A stretch of DNA of 64,000 nucleotides from Micromonospora alfalfae (GTDB taxonomy: Bacteria > Actinomycetota > Actinomycetes > Mycobacteriales > Micromonosporaceae), in NCBI RefSeq assembly GCF_022230925.1, contig NZ_JAKKFH010000062.1, positions 186,001 to 250,000 on the forward strand, read 5' to 3'. Made by a program: the position numbers and the translations under genes. Under the pieces are notes generated by a model that saw nothing but the letters and a program-made list of their open reading frames with translations, searched no databases and was not told the DNA's origin. Numbering within the stretch: the first letter of the stretch is position 1; the number at the start of each line of letters is the position of its first letter. Below, piece by piece: positions 7,240 to 16,346 of the stretch.

Positions 7240-9939
7240 ATGATGGCACCCGGCTCAGGGCAGGGGTCACCGGAAGGCGCGCCACCTGCCACGACTCAGG
7301 GGAGGCAGCCGGCTGTGGCCAGCATCGACGACGCCGTACCGACCGAGGCCCCCCGCTCCCGGTCACGGCTGCGCGGCGGGCTGGTGACCGTCGGCACGGT
7401 GGCCGCGCTGCTGGCCGCCATGGGGTTGACAGTCCTCGGGTTGGGTGCGGCGGACAACGCGGTGGCCAACTACGACGCGAGTTCCTGGCTGTGGAGCGCG
7501 GCGCGCAGCGAGCTGGCCCGGGTCAACGGGGTCACCGCCCGGGTGGACACCCGCACCGAGATCCCCGGTGCCCGGCAGCACCCGATGCAGATCACCCAGA
7601 CCGACCGGCTGCTGATCCTGCGGGACCTTCAAACCGGGCAGATCAGCTCACTGGATCTGGCCACCCTCCAGCTCAGCGCGACCACCCGGACCACCCCTGG
7701 CCTGGGCGTCAGTGTGGCCCTGCACGAGGACTCGGCGTTCGTCGTCGACGCCGTGCAGGGCATCGTGCGCCAGCTCGACCCGCGATCGTTGACCCCGGTC
7801 GGCGAGCCGGTTCGCTATCCGCCGGGCATCGCCGGCGGCACCTTCGACGGTAAGGGTCGACTCTGGATCGCGGTGCCCAGCCAGGGCACTGTCTCGGCGA
7901 TCACCGCCGCCAAGCTGCCGTCCGCGCCGGCTTCGGCCGCGCCCGCGGGCGCCGGGCTCAGCCCGCAGCGGGTCGAGTCGTACGACGTCGCCGACGCCAG
8001 CCACGAGCTGGTGGTCTCCACCCTGGACGACGGGGTGGCGGTGCTCGACCGCACGGCCGGGAAGCTGGTGCGGGTGCAGCGCGGTGAGGTGCACCCGACG
8101 GCGTTGACGCTGTCCGGCCCGGCGGCGCTGCCCGCGCGCACCAGCGGTCCACGGGTGCCGGTGACGGTGACCGCCGACCGGCGGGTGCTGCTGGTGGGTG
8201 ACGGTGGGCAGGAGAGCGCGTTCACGGTGCCGGGTGAGGGGGATCGGCTCAGCGCGGCGGTGGCCTGGGCGAACCGCTTCTACTGCGCCGACGAGGCCAC
8301 TGGCACCATCTACTCTTTCGACGCGGCGGGTCAGCTGGTCGAGACCATCCGCGGGCGGGCCAACGGGCCGCTGGAGTTGGAGGTCCGGGAGAACCATCTG
8401 TTCATCAACTCCCCCGACGCGGCGACCGCCCGGGTCGTGGACGACAAGCACCAGGTGCGTGAGGTCAACAAGTACGCCAACGACGTGCTCGGCGGTGACC
8501 CGCCGCCGGTTCCCCCGCCGCCGCCTCCGCCGAAGAAGCCGCGGGTGGGCAAGCCGAGCGCGCCGCGCGGCGTCACCGCAGCCGCCGGCAACGCCCAGGC
8601 GCGGGTGAGTTGGCGGCCGGCCGCCGCCAACGGCGCCGAGATCATCAAGTACGTGGTGCAGGGCGCCGGGCAGCGCCTGGAGGTGGGCGCCAACCAGCGT
8701 GCTGTGGAGGTGAAGGGTCTGACCAACGGCGAGACGTACCGCTTCGCGGTGCACGCCGTCAACGCCAAGGGCGACGGCCCGCCGCGCAACAGCAACCCGG
8801 TGACGCCGACCGCCGCGGTGCCCGATGCACCCGCGAGCGTCACCGCGCAGGAACGGCCGGACGGCACGGTGCTGGTCAAGTGGCCGGCGGCGAACGGGCA
8901 GGGCAACACCATCGCGAGGTACGCGGTGACTGCCAGTTCGGCGGGGACGAACGCCCCGGCGGGCGAGTCGACGAAGACGGAACTGGTGGTGCCCGCCGGT
9001 GAGTTGGAGTTCGGCACCCAGTACGCGTTCACGGTGGTGGCTGTCAACAGCAAGGGCGCCGGGTCGGCGGCGTCCCCGGTCAGCAACACCGTGGTGCCCT
9101 TCGCGGCGCCCAGTCGACCGCTCAACCTGCGCGCCGGCACTGTCGCCAACCAGCCGGGCGCGGTGACGGTGCAGTGGGCGCCGGCCGAGGCCAACGGTCG
9201 GCCGGTGACGAAGTACCTGGTGGACGTCGGTGGGCGGGTCAGCGAGGTGACCGACACCCGTACGACCGTCACCGGGCTGGGCAACGGCCAGAACGTCACG
9301 GTGAAGGTGAAGGCGGTGAACGAGGCGGGGCCGGGCCCGGAGGCCACCGCCACCGCCCGCACGGTGGCGGAGCCACGCGTCACTGTGACCGGCTCGTCGT
9401 CGACGGCGACCGGGGCGACTGTCACGTTCACAGTGGACGCCGGTGGCGGGCAGGCCACCTGCACGCTGACCACGACGGGCGAAGCGGCGAAGGCCGGGGC
9501 GTGCTCCAGCATCACGATGACGGGCCTGACGCCGGGCACGAATTACAGGTTCACTGTGACAGCGAGCAACGCCGCCGGTAAGGGCACCGCGAAGAAGGCG
9601 CAGGCCACCCAGCCGCTGTTCGGGATCGCGACCTGCCGCAACGGAGCGTCCGGGCCCGAGTCGACCTACTGCGACAGGGACGTGAGCGGCCGCAACGGTA
9701 ATGAGATCTTCTCGGTAGCCCGGCAGGACAACGACAAGCAGGTGGGCTGGGCGAAGCCGGGCCGCCGGTTGCAGGCGTACTGCAAGAAGTCGGGCGAAGA
9801 GGTGTACGCCTACATCTACAACAGTGACAAGCGCAGCACCTGGTGGGTGCAGGTGAACTACGAGGGGAAGAACTACATCCCCTGGGCCTGGCTCAACCTG
9901 GAGGGCGGCGACAACATCAACGTCCTGCCCACCTGCTGA
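7240..9939 (+). CDS. membrane-anchored beta-propeller / multi-FN3 protein
   Basis: 899 residues. A cytoplasmic N-terminus with basic residues is followed by one membrane helix near 47-69 (GLVTVGTVAALLAAMGL). Residues about 75-420 look like a beta-propeller (repeated strands such as RLLILRDLQTGQISSLDLA). A poly-Pro linker (PPPVPPPPPPPKKP) leads to four fibronectin type III domains, about 436-525, 527-620, 624-708 and 711-790. A Cys-containing C-terminal domain (796-899, TCRNG ... STYCDRD ... YCKK) with aromatic motifs such as TWWVQVNYEG resembles an SH3-like wall-binding fold. Predicted to be almost entirely extracellular. Second gene of the MoxR/DUF58 cluster; likely a surface or wall-contact component. 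Confidence 0.75.
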   Translation: MMAPGSGQGSPEGAPPATTQGRQPAVASIDDAVPTEAPRSRSRLRGGLVTVGTVAALLAAMGLTVLGLGAADNAVANYDASSWLWSAARSELARVNGVTARVDTRTEIPGARQHPMQITQTDRLLILRDLQTGQISSLDLATLQLSATTRTTPGLGVSVALHEDSAFVVDAVQGIVRQLDPRSLTPVGEPVRYPPGIAGGTFDGKGRLWIAVPSQGTVSAITAAKLPSAPASAAPAGAGLSPQRVESYDVADASHELVVSTLDDGVAVLDRTAGKLVRVQRGEVHPTALTLSGPAALPARTSGPRVPVTVTADRRVLLVGDGGQESAFTVPGEGDRLSAAVAWANRFYCADEATGTIYSFDAAGQLVETIRGRANGPLELEVRENHLFINSPDAATARVVDDKHQVREVNKYANDVLGGDPPPVPPPPPPPKKPRVGKPSAPRGVTAAAGNAQARVSWRPAAANGAEIIKYVVQGAGQRLEVGANQRAVEVKGLTNGETYRFAVHAVNAKGDGPPRNSNPVTPTAAVPDAPASVTAQERPDGTVLVKWPAANGQGNTIARYAVTASSAGTNAPAGESTKTELVVPAGELEFGTQYAFTVVAVNSKGAGSAASPVSNTVVPFAAPSRPLNLRAGTVANQPGAVTVQWAPAEANGRPVTKYLVDVGGRVSEVTDTRTTVTGLGNGQNVTVKVKAVNEAGPGPEATATARTVAEPRVTVTGSSSTATGATVTFTVDAGGGQATCTLTTTGEAAKAGACSSITMTGLTPGTNYRFTVTASNAAGKGTAKKAQATQPLFGIATCRNGASGPESTYCDRDVSGRNGNEIFSVARQDNDKQVGWAKPGRRLQAYCKKSGEEVYAYIYNSDKRSTWWVQVNYEGKNYIPWAWLNLEGGDNINVLPTC

Positions 9940-9966
9940 ACCACCAGGCGAGGAGCACCACCGACA

Positions 9967-10962
9967 GTGAACACCCACGAGCCGCTCACCCAACCGGAGG
10001 TGCAGGGTTTCGCCGCCCTGGCCGCCCGGCTGGCCGAGAACGTCAACGCGGTGGTGCTCGGCAAGCCGCAGGTGGTGCGGTTGGCGCTGACCGCGCTCTT
10101 CGCCCAGGGTCATGTGCTGCTGGAGGACGTGCCAGGGGTCGGTAAGACGACCCTGGCGCGGGCCATCGCCGCCACTGTGAAGGGTGAGTGGCGGCGCATC
10201 CAGTTCACGCCCGACCTGCTCCCCTCGGACGTGTCCGGCGTGACGATCTTCAACCAGGCGACCCGGGACTTCGAGTTCCACCCGGGGCCGGTCTTTGCCA
10301 ACATCGTCATCGCCGACGAGATCAACCGGGCGTCGCCGAAGACCCAGTCGGCGCTGCTGGAGGTGATGGAGGAACGGACCGTCACTGTGGACGGGGTCCG
10401 GCACCCGGTGCCGTCGCCGTTCCTGGTGGTGGCCACGCAGAACCCGGTGGAGATGGACGGCACCTACCGGCTGCCCGAGGCGCAGTTGGACCGGTTCCTG
10501 GTGAAGCTCTCCGTCGGGTACCCGGACGAGGCGGTCGAGGTGGAGGTGCTGCGCGGCGCGACAGTGCGCTCCCCCGAGGCGCTCGCCCCGGTCACCGACA
10601 CCGCCACCGTCGGGGAGATGGTCCGGATGGCCCGCCGGGTGCACATCGCCGAGCCGCTCTACGCGTACGCGGTCCGGTTGGCGGCGGCCACCCGCACCCA
10701 CCCGCAGGTGCGCGTCGGGGTCAGCCCCCGGGGCGTGATTGCGTTGACCCGGGCGGCGTGCGCGTACGCGCTGATCGACGGGCGGGGCTGGATCATGCCG
10801 GAGGATCTGAAGGCGCTCGTCGAGGCGGTGTTCGCGCACCGGTTGCTGCTCACCCCGGACGCCCAGGTGCGCGGGATGACCCCCGCGGAGGTGCTGCGCC
10901 AGGCCGTCGCCTCGGTGCCGGTGCCGCTGCCGTCGGGGCAACCCGCTCCGGTGCAGGGCTGA
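9967..10962 (+). CDS. MoxR-family AAA ATPase
   Basis: 331 residues from GTG 9967, with GGAG upstream. Walker A GVGKTTLA (in EDVPGVGKTTLA), Walker B IVIADEIN, sensor 1 ATQNPVEM and the family signature LPEAQLDRF are all present. MoxR ATPases act as chaperone-like motors that remodel partner proteins, usually together with DUF58 or VWA proteins. Here the DUF58 gene follows 14 nt later, which fixes the pairing. Confidence 0.93.
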   Translation: MNTHEPLTQPEVQGFAALAARLAENVNAVVLGKPQVVRLALTALFAQGHVLLEDVPGVGKTTLARAIAATVKGEWRRIQFTPDLLPSDVSGVTIFNQATRDFEFHPGPVFANIVIADEINRASPKTQSALLEVMEERTVTVDGVRHPVPSPFLVVATQNPVEMDGTYRLPEAQLDRFLVKLSVGYPDEAVEVEVLRGATVRSPEALAPVTDTATVGEMVRMARRVHIAEPLYAYAVRLAAATRTHPQVRVGVSPRGVIALTRAACAYALIDGRGWIMPEDLKALVEAVFAHRLLLTPDAQVRGMTPAEVLRQAVASVPVPLPSGQPAPVQG

Positions 10963-10976
10963 CCGGCAGCAGCGCG

Positions 10977-12149
10977 ATGGGGATCACCGCCCGCGGGGTC
11001 GGGCTGCTCGTCGCCGCCGTGGCGCTGCTGGGGGTGGGTTTCCGGTTCGCGTACCCCGAGTTGACGCTGCTCGGCGCGGCGGCCGGCGCGGCCGTCGGCT
11101 ACGCGGCGTTGGTCGCGGCCTGGCGGCCCCGGCTGACGGTGACCCGACGCGCGGACCCGGACCGGGTGGCGCGCGGCGAGCCGGCGAGCATGACGTTGAC
11201 AGTGCGCAACACCGGGCGGCTGCGCTCGGCGAACCTGCTGGCCGAGGACCGGTGCGGTGAGCGGACAGTGCCGGTGCCGGTGCTGCGCCTGCGCCCCGGC
11301 CGGGACACCGACGTCCGCTACGACGTGCCGACCGACCGTCGTGGGGTGGTGCCGGTCGGTCCGCTGCGGGTGACCCGACGCGACCCGCTGGGGTTGGTGG
11401 CGTTGGCCCGCCCGTACGGCGCGGCGGTGCCGGTCTGGGTGCACCCCCGGATCCATCCGCTGACGGCGGTGCCCCGAGGCTCGGGGCGCAGCCTCGACGG
11501 CCGGGTGGACGGGGTTCCGCACGGGTCGATCACGTTCGACTCGCTACGGGAGTACGTGGTTGGCGACGAGCTGCGCCGGGTGCACTGGCGCACCAGCGCC
11601 AGGGTGGGTGAGCTGATGGTGCGGGAGAACGTGGACACCAGCCTGCCGCGCCTGGTCGTGCTGTTGGACAACCGTGCCGCCGCGCACCCGCAGCGGGTCG
11701 GCGGGGTGGCGGAGTCGTTCGAGTCGGCCTGCGAGGCGGCGGCGTCGGTCGTCACCGCGGCGCACCGCGCCGACCTGCCGGTGCTGTTGCTGTTGGCCGC
11801 CGCGGAACCGGCGGAGGTGACGACGCCCGACGGTGACGCCGACGGCACGCTCGGGCCGCTGGACCGGCTCGCCGCCGCCGACCTGTCCGCCGACGGCGAC
11901 GCGGTGCGGGCGGCCACCACCCGGCTGCGGCAGGACCGGCTCGGCGACACCCTGATCTTCCTGACCGGGCCGGGTGGCCGGGCCGAGCTGGGGCACGTGG
12001 GGGCGCTGCGCGGGGCGTACCCGTCGGTGGTGGTCGGGGTGTTCGGCGCGGCGGAGCCGACGCCGCCGGGCACCGCCGGCCTGGTGATCGTCGACGCGGC
12101 CGACGGCGCGCAGTTCGCCGCCGAGTGGGACGGGGTACGCCGGTGGTGA
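10977..12149 (+). CDS. DUF58 domain protein
   Basis: 390 residues from ATG 10977. Two N-terminal hydrophobic segments (residues about 5-50) anchor it in the membrane. The DUF58 signature is visible in the middle: FDSLREYVVGDELRRVHWRTSAR. Residues after about 220 form a VWA-like alternating fold (RLVVLLDNRA ... TLIFLTGPGG). In MoxR/DUF58/transglutaminase modules this protein is the usual client or adaptor of the ATPase. It ends in TGA overlapping the GTG start of the next gene. Confidence 0.88.
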   Translation: MGITARGVGLLVAAVALLGVGFRFAYPELTLLGAAAGAAVGYAALVAAWRPRLTVTRRADPDRVARGEPASMTLTVRNTGRLRSANLLAEDRCGERTVPVPVLRLRPGRDTDVRYDVPTDRRGVVPVGPLRVTRRDPLGLVALARPYGAAVPVWVHPRIHPLTAVPRGSGRSLDGRVDGVPHGSITFDSLREYVVGDELRRVHWRTSARVGELMVRENVDTSLPRLVVLLDNRAAAHPQRVGGVAESFESACEAAASVVTAAHRADLPVLLLLAAAEPAEVTTPDGDADGTLGPLDRLAAADLSADGDAVRAATTRLRQDRLGDTLIFLTGPGGRAELGHVGALRGAYPSVVVGVFGAAEPTPPGTAGLVIVDAADGAQFAAEWDGVRRW

Positions 12150-14509
12150 CGGTCGCCGTGCGGGTGCTGCGGGCGGCGGTCCTGCCGCTGGCGCTGATCG
12201 GGCTGACGGCGCTCGCCGGGGTCGTGCTCGGCCGGGTGTACGCCGGTGGCCTGCTGACCTGGCTGGTCGTCGGCGCGGCGGCGGGTTCGGTGCTGGTCAG
12301 CGTGGCGGCCCGGCGGCTGCCGTCCTGGCTGGTGGCGCCGGTGTCGGTGGCCGCGATGGCTGGCTGGACACTGTGGTCGCTGCGGCTGGCCGCGACCCGC
12401 GCGCAGTTGCCAGGTGGCCTGTTGGAGGTCACCGCGGACGCCGCCCGCAACGGCATCCCCCGGTTGCTCACCGCGATGATCCCGGTGGAACCCACCCCGG
12501 ACACCGTGCTGGTGCCTGTCGTCGCCGCCTGGCTGGCCGGGCTGACCGGCGCGGAGGTGGCGCTGCGCACCGGTCGGGTGCTGCTGGGTTACCTGCCGGC
12601 GGCAGGGCTCTACGCCGCCGCCCTCTATGTGGTCGGCCCGAACGCCGAACCGGCGCTGGGGTCGACGGTGGTGTTCGTCGCTGTCGCGGCCCTCGGCCTG
12701 GCGACTCCCACCCGGACCGCGCCCGACGGTGGCGATCCGAGCGCCGAACTGGCCCCCCGGGTACGGGCGGCGGTGCGACTGCGCCTGGCCACCAGCGCGG
12801 CGCTCGGGGTGGCGGTGGTGGTCGGGCTGGTGGCCTTGCTCGGCCCGGTCGTCGCGGAGCAGGTCGACGGGCGGCCGGTGGACCCGCGCCGGTACGTGGA
12901 GCCGCCGCAGGTGCAGACGCTCGACGAGAACCCGTTGATCCGGATCTCCGGCTGGGCGCTGCACCCGGAGCAGAAGCTCCTCGACGTGAGCACCGAACGC
13001 CCCGACGCGCCGCCCGCCGACGCCCCGCCGGAGGCCGACCCGACGGCGGACACCGCGCGCAGTGTGCGGATCCGGTTGGCGGTGCTCAGCGACTACGACG
13101 GGGTGACCTGGCGGGTCGGCGCGACGTACCGCAACGCCGGACGGATCCTGCCGGCCGCGACCGCGGCCCGCGACAGCACTGTGCAGACGGTCCGGCAGCA
13201 GATCAGCGTGGCCGAGTTGAGCGGTCGGCTGCTGCCCGCGGTGGCGACGCCCAGGGAGGTCAGTGGGGCGCGGGTGGCGTACGACCCGGCGAGCGGAACG
13301 CTGATCCGGCCGGAAGGGCTGACGCCGGGGCTGCGGTACTCGGTGACCTCCGCCGAGGAACGGCCGGACGCGAACCTGTTGGCCAGCGCGAACGTGCCCG
13401 CCGGCGACGAGGTGGCCCGGGTGCTGCGGGTCGCCGACGGGGTGCCCGACCCGATGCGCCGGCTGGCCACCCAACTCGCTGAGGAGAACGGCGCGCCGTT
13501 CGCGCGGGCATTGGCGATCGAGCAGTTCCTGGCCGAGCACTACCGGGTGGTGGCGGACGCCCCGAGCGGGCACGCGTACCCGAATCTGGGGTTCTTCCTG
13601 TTCGGGCCCCGCAACGGCGGCGGCCAGGAGGGCACCTCGGAGCAGTTCGCGGCGTCCTTCGCGGTCCTCGGTCGGCTCTCCGGGCTGCCCACGCGGGTGG
13701 TGGTGGGCTTTCGGACCAGCGGGCAGGGGCCGGTGCTGGCCGGTGACGCGTACGCCTGGCCGGAGGTGCTCTTCGACGGGCTGGGGTGGGTGGCGTTCGA
13801 CCCGCTGCCCCGCCCCGATGACGAGCCGAGACCGGTGGAGGAGGATTTCCGCCCGACGCCGGAGGACCCTCCGCCGTCGGAGGCGCCAGCGCCGACAGCG
13901 GAGCCGAGCGCCTCACCGGAGCCGGCGGACGCCGCCGACGCCCCGCCCGGCCCGGACGGGGTCTCCACGCCGGTGCTGGTCGCCGGCGGCAGCGGCGGTC
14001 TGCTGCTGGTGGTGGGGGCACTCCTGCTCACCCTGTTGGCGATGCGCCGTTCCCTCACCCGCAGCCGGCTCGTGCGGGGCGACCCCGGTCAGCGCATCGC
14101 CGGCGCCTGGCGGGAGGTCACCGACGCGCTCCGGCTGGCCGGCAGACCGGTCGGTGACGACCTGGCCGCCACCGAGATCGCCGGGCACGCCCGCCGGACC
14201 CTCGCCGACGCCCGCCTCGGCCGAACCGGAGGCAGCGCGCCCGATGAGCCCGCCGAGCCGGTCACCGTCGCACCCACCGTCGGCACAGCGGGGGCAGACG
14301 CATCCGGCCCGGCGGTCGACGAGTTGGCGGCCCTGCTCAATCAGGTGGGCTTCGCCCCCGCCGCCGCTACTCCCGAGCAGGCGGCTAGGGCCGCCGAGGT
14401 GGCCACCGCCTACGTGGCCACCCTGCGCTCGGCCCGCCCCTGGTGGCGCCGTCTGCTCTGGTCGGTGCACCCCACTCCGCTGCGCCGCGCACGCCGCTCC
14501 CCCCGATGA
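12146..14509 (+). CDS. transglutaminase-fold membrane protein, catalytic residues replaced
   Basis: 787 residues from GTG 12146, which overlaps the DUF58 stop by 4 nt. The N-terminus has about six membrane helices (DUF3488-like, residues 1-240). A soluble transglutaminase-like core (about 420-560) and one membrane helix near 612-635 follow, then a cytoplasmic tail. The core is clear by fold (EQFAASFAVLGRLSGLPTRVVVGF, AWPEVLFDGLGWVAFDP). However, the position of the catalytic Cys is Ser498 (GTSEQF), and the position of the catalytic His is Tyr536 (DAYAWPEV). Only Asp552 remains. It is therefore predicted not to work as a cysteine transglutaminase or protease, and may serve as a binding module in the MoxR/DUF58 complex. 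Confidence 0.88.
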   Translation: MTVAVRVLRAAVLPLALIGLTALAGVVLGRVYAGGLLTWLVVGAAAGSVLVSVAARRLPSWLVAPVSVAAMAGWTLWSLRLAATRAQLPGGLLEVTADAARNGIPRLLTAMIPVEPTPDTVLVPVVAAWLAGLTGAEVALRTGRVLLGYLPAAGLYAAALYVVGPNAEPALGSTVVFVAVAALGLATPTRTAPDGGDPSAELAPRVRAAVRLRLATSAALGVAVVVGLVALLGPVVAEQVDGRPVDPRRYVEPPQVQTLDENPLIRISGWALHPEQKLLDVSTERPDAPPADAPPEADPTADTARSVRIRLAVLSDYDGVTWRVGATYRNAGRILPAATAARDSTVQTVRQQISVAELSGRLLPAVATPREVSGARVAYDPASGTLIRPEGLTPGLRYSVTSAEERPDANLLASANVPAGDEVARVLRVADGVPDPMRRLATQLAEENGAPFARALAIEQFLAEHYRVVADAPSGHAYPNLGFFLFGPRNGGGQEGTSEQFAASFAVLGRLSGLPTRVVVGFRTSGQGPVLAGDAYAWPEVLFDGLGWVAFDPLPRPDDEPRPVEEDFRPTPEDPPPSEAPAPTAEPSASPEPADAADAPPGPDGVSTPVLVAGGSGGLLLVVGALLLTLLAMRRSLTRSRLVRGDPGQRIAGAWREVTDALRLAGRPVGDDLAATEIAGHARRTLADARLGRTGGSAPDEPAEPVTVAPTVGTAGADASGPAVDELAALLNQVGFAPAAATPEQAARAAEVATAYVATLRSARPWWRRLLWSVHPTPLRRARRSPR

Positions 14510-14543
14510 GCAGGCGCACGGCGGAAACACCGACGGTCGGCTC

Positions 14544-14561
14544 CTCCCCCGCGCAGGGGAG
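14544..14561 (+). terminator. weak hairpin after cluster
   Basis: CTCCCC and GGGGAG pair around a 6-nt loop, 35 nt after the transglutaminase-fold gene. Short and without a T-tract, so only a candidate terminator for the five-gene cluster. The remaining bases to 14710 show nothing else. Confidence 0.3.
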
Positions 14562-14710
14562 TGCGGTCCCGCCGCTGGGGGATCCCCGCGTCCTTCATCC
14601 TGTGAACTACTCGAAGACCAACTGCCGACCACTGTGGAGCGTTGATGAGCCCGCACTATGACCGCCACCCGCCAGCGGTAGTGACCGGCCAGCTCGGCGC
14701 GTGAAATCAG

Positions 14711-15550
14711 GTGGCCCGTGCGCCGCACACCGTTGACCATCAGAGCGTGGATCAGCATTCGAGCGACATCGTCGACTACTACACGCAGCGCTACCGCGAA
14801 GACCAGCGGCTCACCGCCCGCCCACAGGCGCGACTGGAGTGGATCCGCACGACGCAGCTCCTGCGGGATCTCCTACCCGGCCCTGGTGCCCGGGTGCTGG
14901 ACATCGGTGGGGGCACCGGCGAGTACGCACGGGCCCTCGTCTCCGCCGGCTACCAGGTCCGCCTCGTCGATCTGGTGCCCAGCCACGTCGCGCAGGCCCG
15001 CGATGGGCACCCTCCGGTCGAGGCACAGGTGGCCGACGCGCGTGCGCTTCCCGACGCCGACGACGTATACGACGCCGCGCTGCTGCTGGGCCCGCTCTAT
15101 CACCTGGTACGCAGCGCCGATCGGCTCCAGGCGCTCCGCGAGGCGGTCCGGGTGACCCGCCCCGGCGGTCTCGTCGTGGCCGCCGTCATCTCCCGCTTCG
15201 CCGGCCCGTTGGACTTCGCGGCCACCGGACGACTCGACGAACGGCTGCTCGACGAGGCCAGGGCGCTGCTGAGCGACGGTGTCAACGATCCGCGGATCGG
15301 GTTCACCCACGCCTACTTCCACCGGATCGAGGAGATCACCGACGAGTGCGCGGCGGCGGGGCTGACCGATGTCGTCGTACACGGGGTGGAGGGTCCGGCA
15401 TGGACGGCGGCGGAGGCGGCGGCGGACGGGCCGGCGCGGGACGCGGTCTTCGCCGCGGCGTTGGACCTGGCCAGGCTCTACAGCAGCGAGCCGGCGCTGA
15501 TCGGTTCCAGCGCTCATCTCCTGGCCGTGGGGCGCGTTCCGATGCGGTAG
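14711..15550 (+). CDS. class I SAM-dependent methyltransferase
   Basis: 279 residues. SAM-binding motif I is VLDIGGGTG near residue 65, followed by an acidic residue at the end of strand 2 (RLVDLVP) and motif ADARALP. The N-terminal IVDYYTQRYREDQR resembles small-molecule methyltransferases. The GTG start at 14711 is not backed by a good ribosome site, so the true start could be slightly downstream. It converges on the SDR gene with a 4-bp gap. Substrate unknown. Confidence 0.8.
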   Translation: MARAPHTVDHQSVDQHSSDIVDYYTQRYREDQRLTARPQARLEWIRTTQLLRDLLPGPGARVLDIGGGTGEYARALVSAGYQVRLVDLVPSHVAQARDGHPPVEAQVADARALPDADDVYDAALLLGPLYHLVRSADRLQALREAVRVTRPGGLVVAAVISRFAGPLDFAATGRLDERLLDEARALLSDGVNDPRIGFTHAYFHRIEEITDECAAAGLTDVVVHGVEGPAWTAAEAAADGPARDAVFAAALDLARLYSSEPALIGSSAHLLAVGRVPMR

Positions 15551-15554
15551 CGGG

Positions 15555-16346
15555 TCAGGCGGTCAGCCGGCGGATGAGTTTGCGCATGCCGGCCTGCCAC
15601 CCGTCCGGGTCCTCGGCCCGGCGGCGCGCGTAGTCGGCCACCTCGGGGTGCGGCAGGATCAGGAACCTCTCCTCGGCCAGCCCGGCGATGGTCGCGTCGG
15701 CGACCTGGTCCGGGGTGAGCACCGCACCGGACGCGGCGACCACCCGGGCGCCGAGGTGACCCTCGGCGAGCCCGTCGGCGAGCATCGGGGTGTCCACCCC
15801 CTGCGGGCACAGCGCGCTGACCCGGATGCCCCGGTCCCGGTAGGTGATGGCCAGCCACTCCGCGAACCCCACCGAAGCGTGTTTCGTCGTCGTGTACGCG
15901 GCGTCGCCCACCGCTGTCAGCACACCGGCCGCGGAGCAGGTGTGCAGCAGGTGCCCGCCGCCGCGGGCGAGCATTCCGGGCAGCACCGCGCGCGCGGAGT
16001 AGACGTGGGCCAGCACGTTGACCCGCCAGGAGCGGTCCCAGCCGGCGTCGTCGACCTCCACTCCCCCGCCGGTGGTCACCCCGGCGTTGGCGCAGAACAG
16101 GTCGATCCGGCCGTACCGCTGCTCGGTGTCGGCGACCAGCGCGCGGACCTGCTCCTCGTCGGTGACGTCGAGGGCGCGGGCGTGCGCGACCGGGCCGATG
16201 CCCTCGGCCACCGCGCGGGCCGCGTCGGCGTCCAGGTCGGCGACCACCACGGCGGCGGCCCCCTCGGCGGCGAACCGGCGCGACAGCGCCGCGCCGATGC
16301 CGCCGGCCCCGCCGGTGACCACCACGATCCGGTCGGTGAGGTTCAC
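15555..16346 (-). CDS. short-chain dehydrogenase/reductase
   Basis: 263 residues from GTG 16346, overlapping the stop of the LLM gene (GTGA). Cofactor motif TGGAGGIG near residue 12, NAG motif (CANAGV), and the active site Ser plus YTTTK (Tyr-x-x-x-Lys) are present. The acidic residue after strand 2 (VVADLDA) favours NAD(H). Coupled to an F420-type oxidoreductase, so both probably act on the same small substrate. Confidence 0.88.
   Translation of the reverse strand: MNLTDRIVVVTGGAGGIGAALSRRFAAEGAAAVVVADLDADAARAVAEGIGPVAHARALDVTDEEQVRALVADTEQRYGRIDLFCANAGVTTGGGVEVDDAGWDRSWRVNVLAHVYSARAVLPGMLARGGGHLLHTCSAAGVLTAVGDAAYTTTKHASVGFAEWLAITYRDRGIRVSALCPQGVDTPMLADGLAEGHLGARVVAASGAVLTPDQVADATIAGLAEERFLILPHPEVADYARRRAEDPDGWQAGMRKLIRRLTA

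Noticed and set aside
7648..10941. A 1097-codon minus-strand open frame opposite the FN3 and MoxR genes
   Set aside because: Arg/His/Gly/Pro-rich with no domains, and exactly antisense to two genes with clear domains; a product of high GC.
11318..13573. A 751-codon minus-strand open frame opposite the DUF58 and transglutaminase-fold genes
   Set aside because: Composition (Arg/Gln/His/Pro) typical of antisense frames in high-GC genes.
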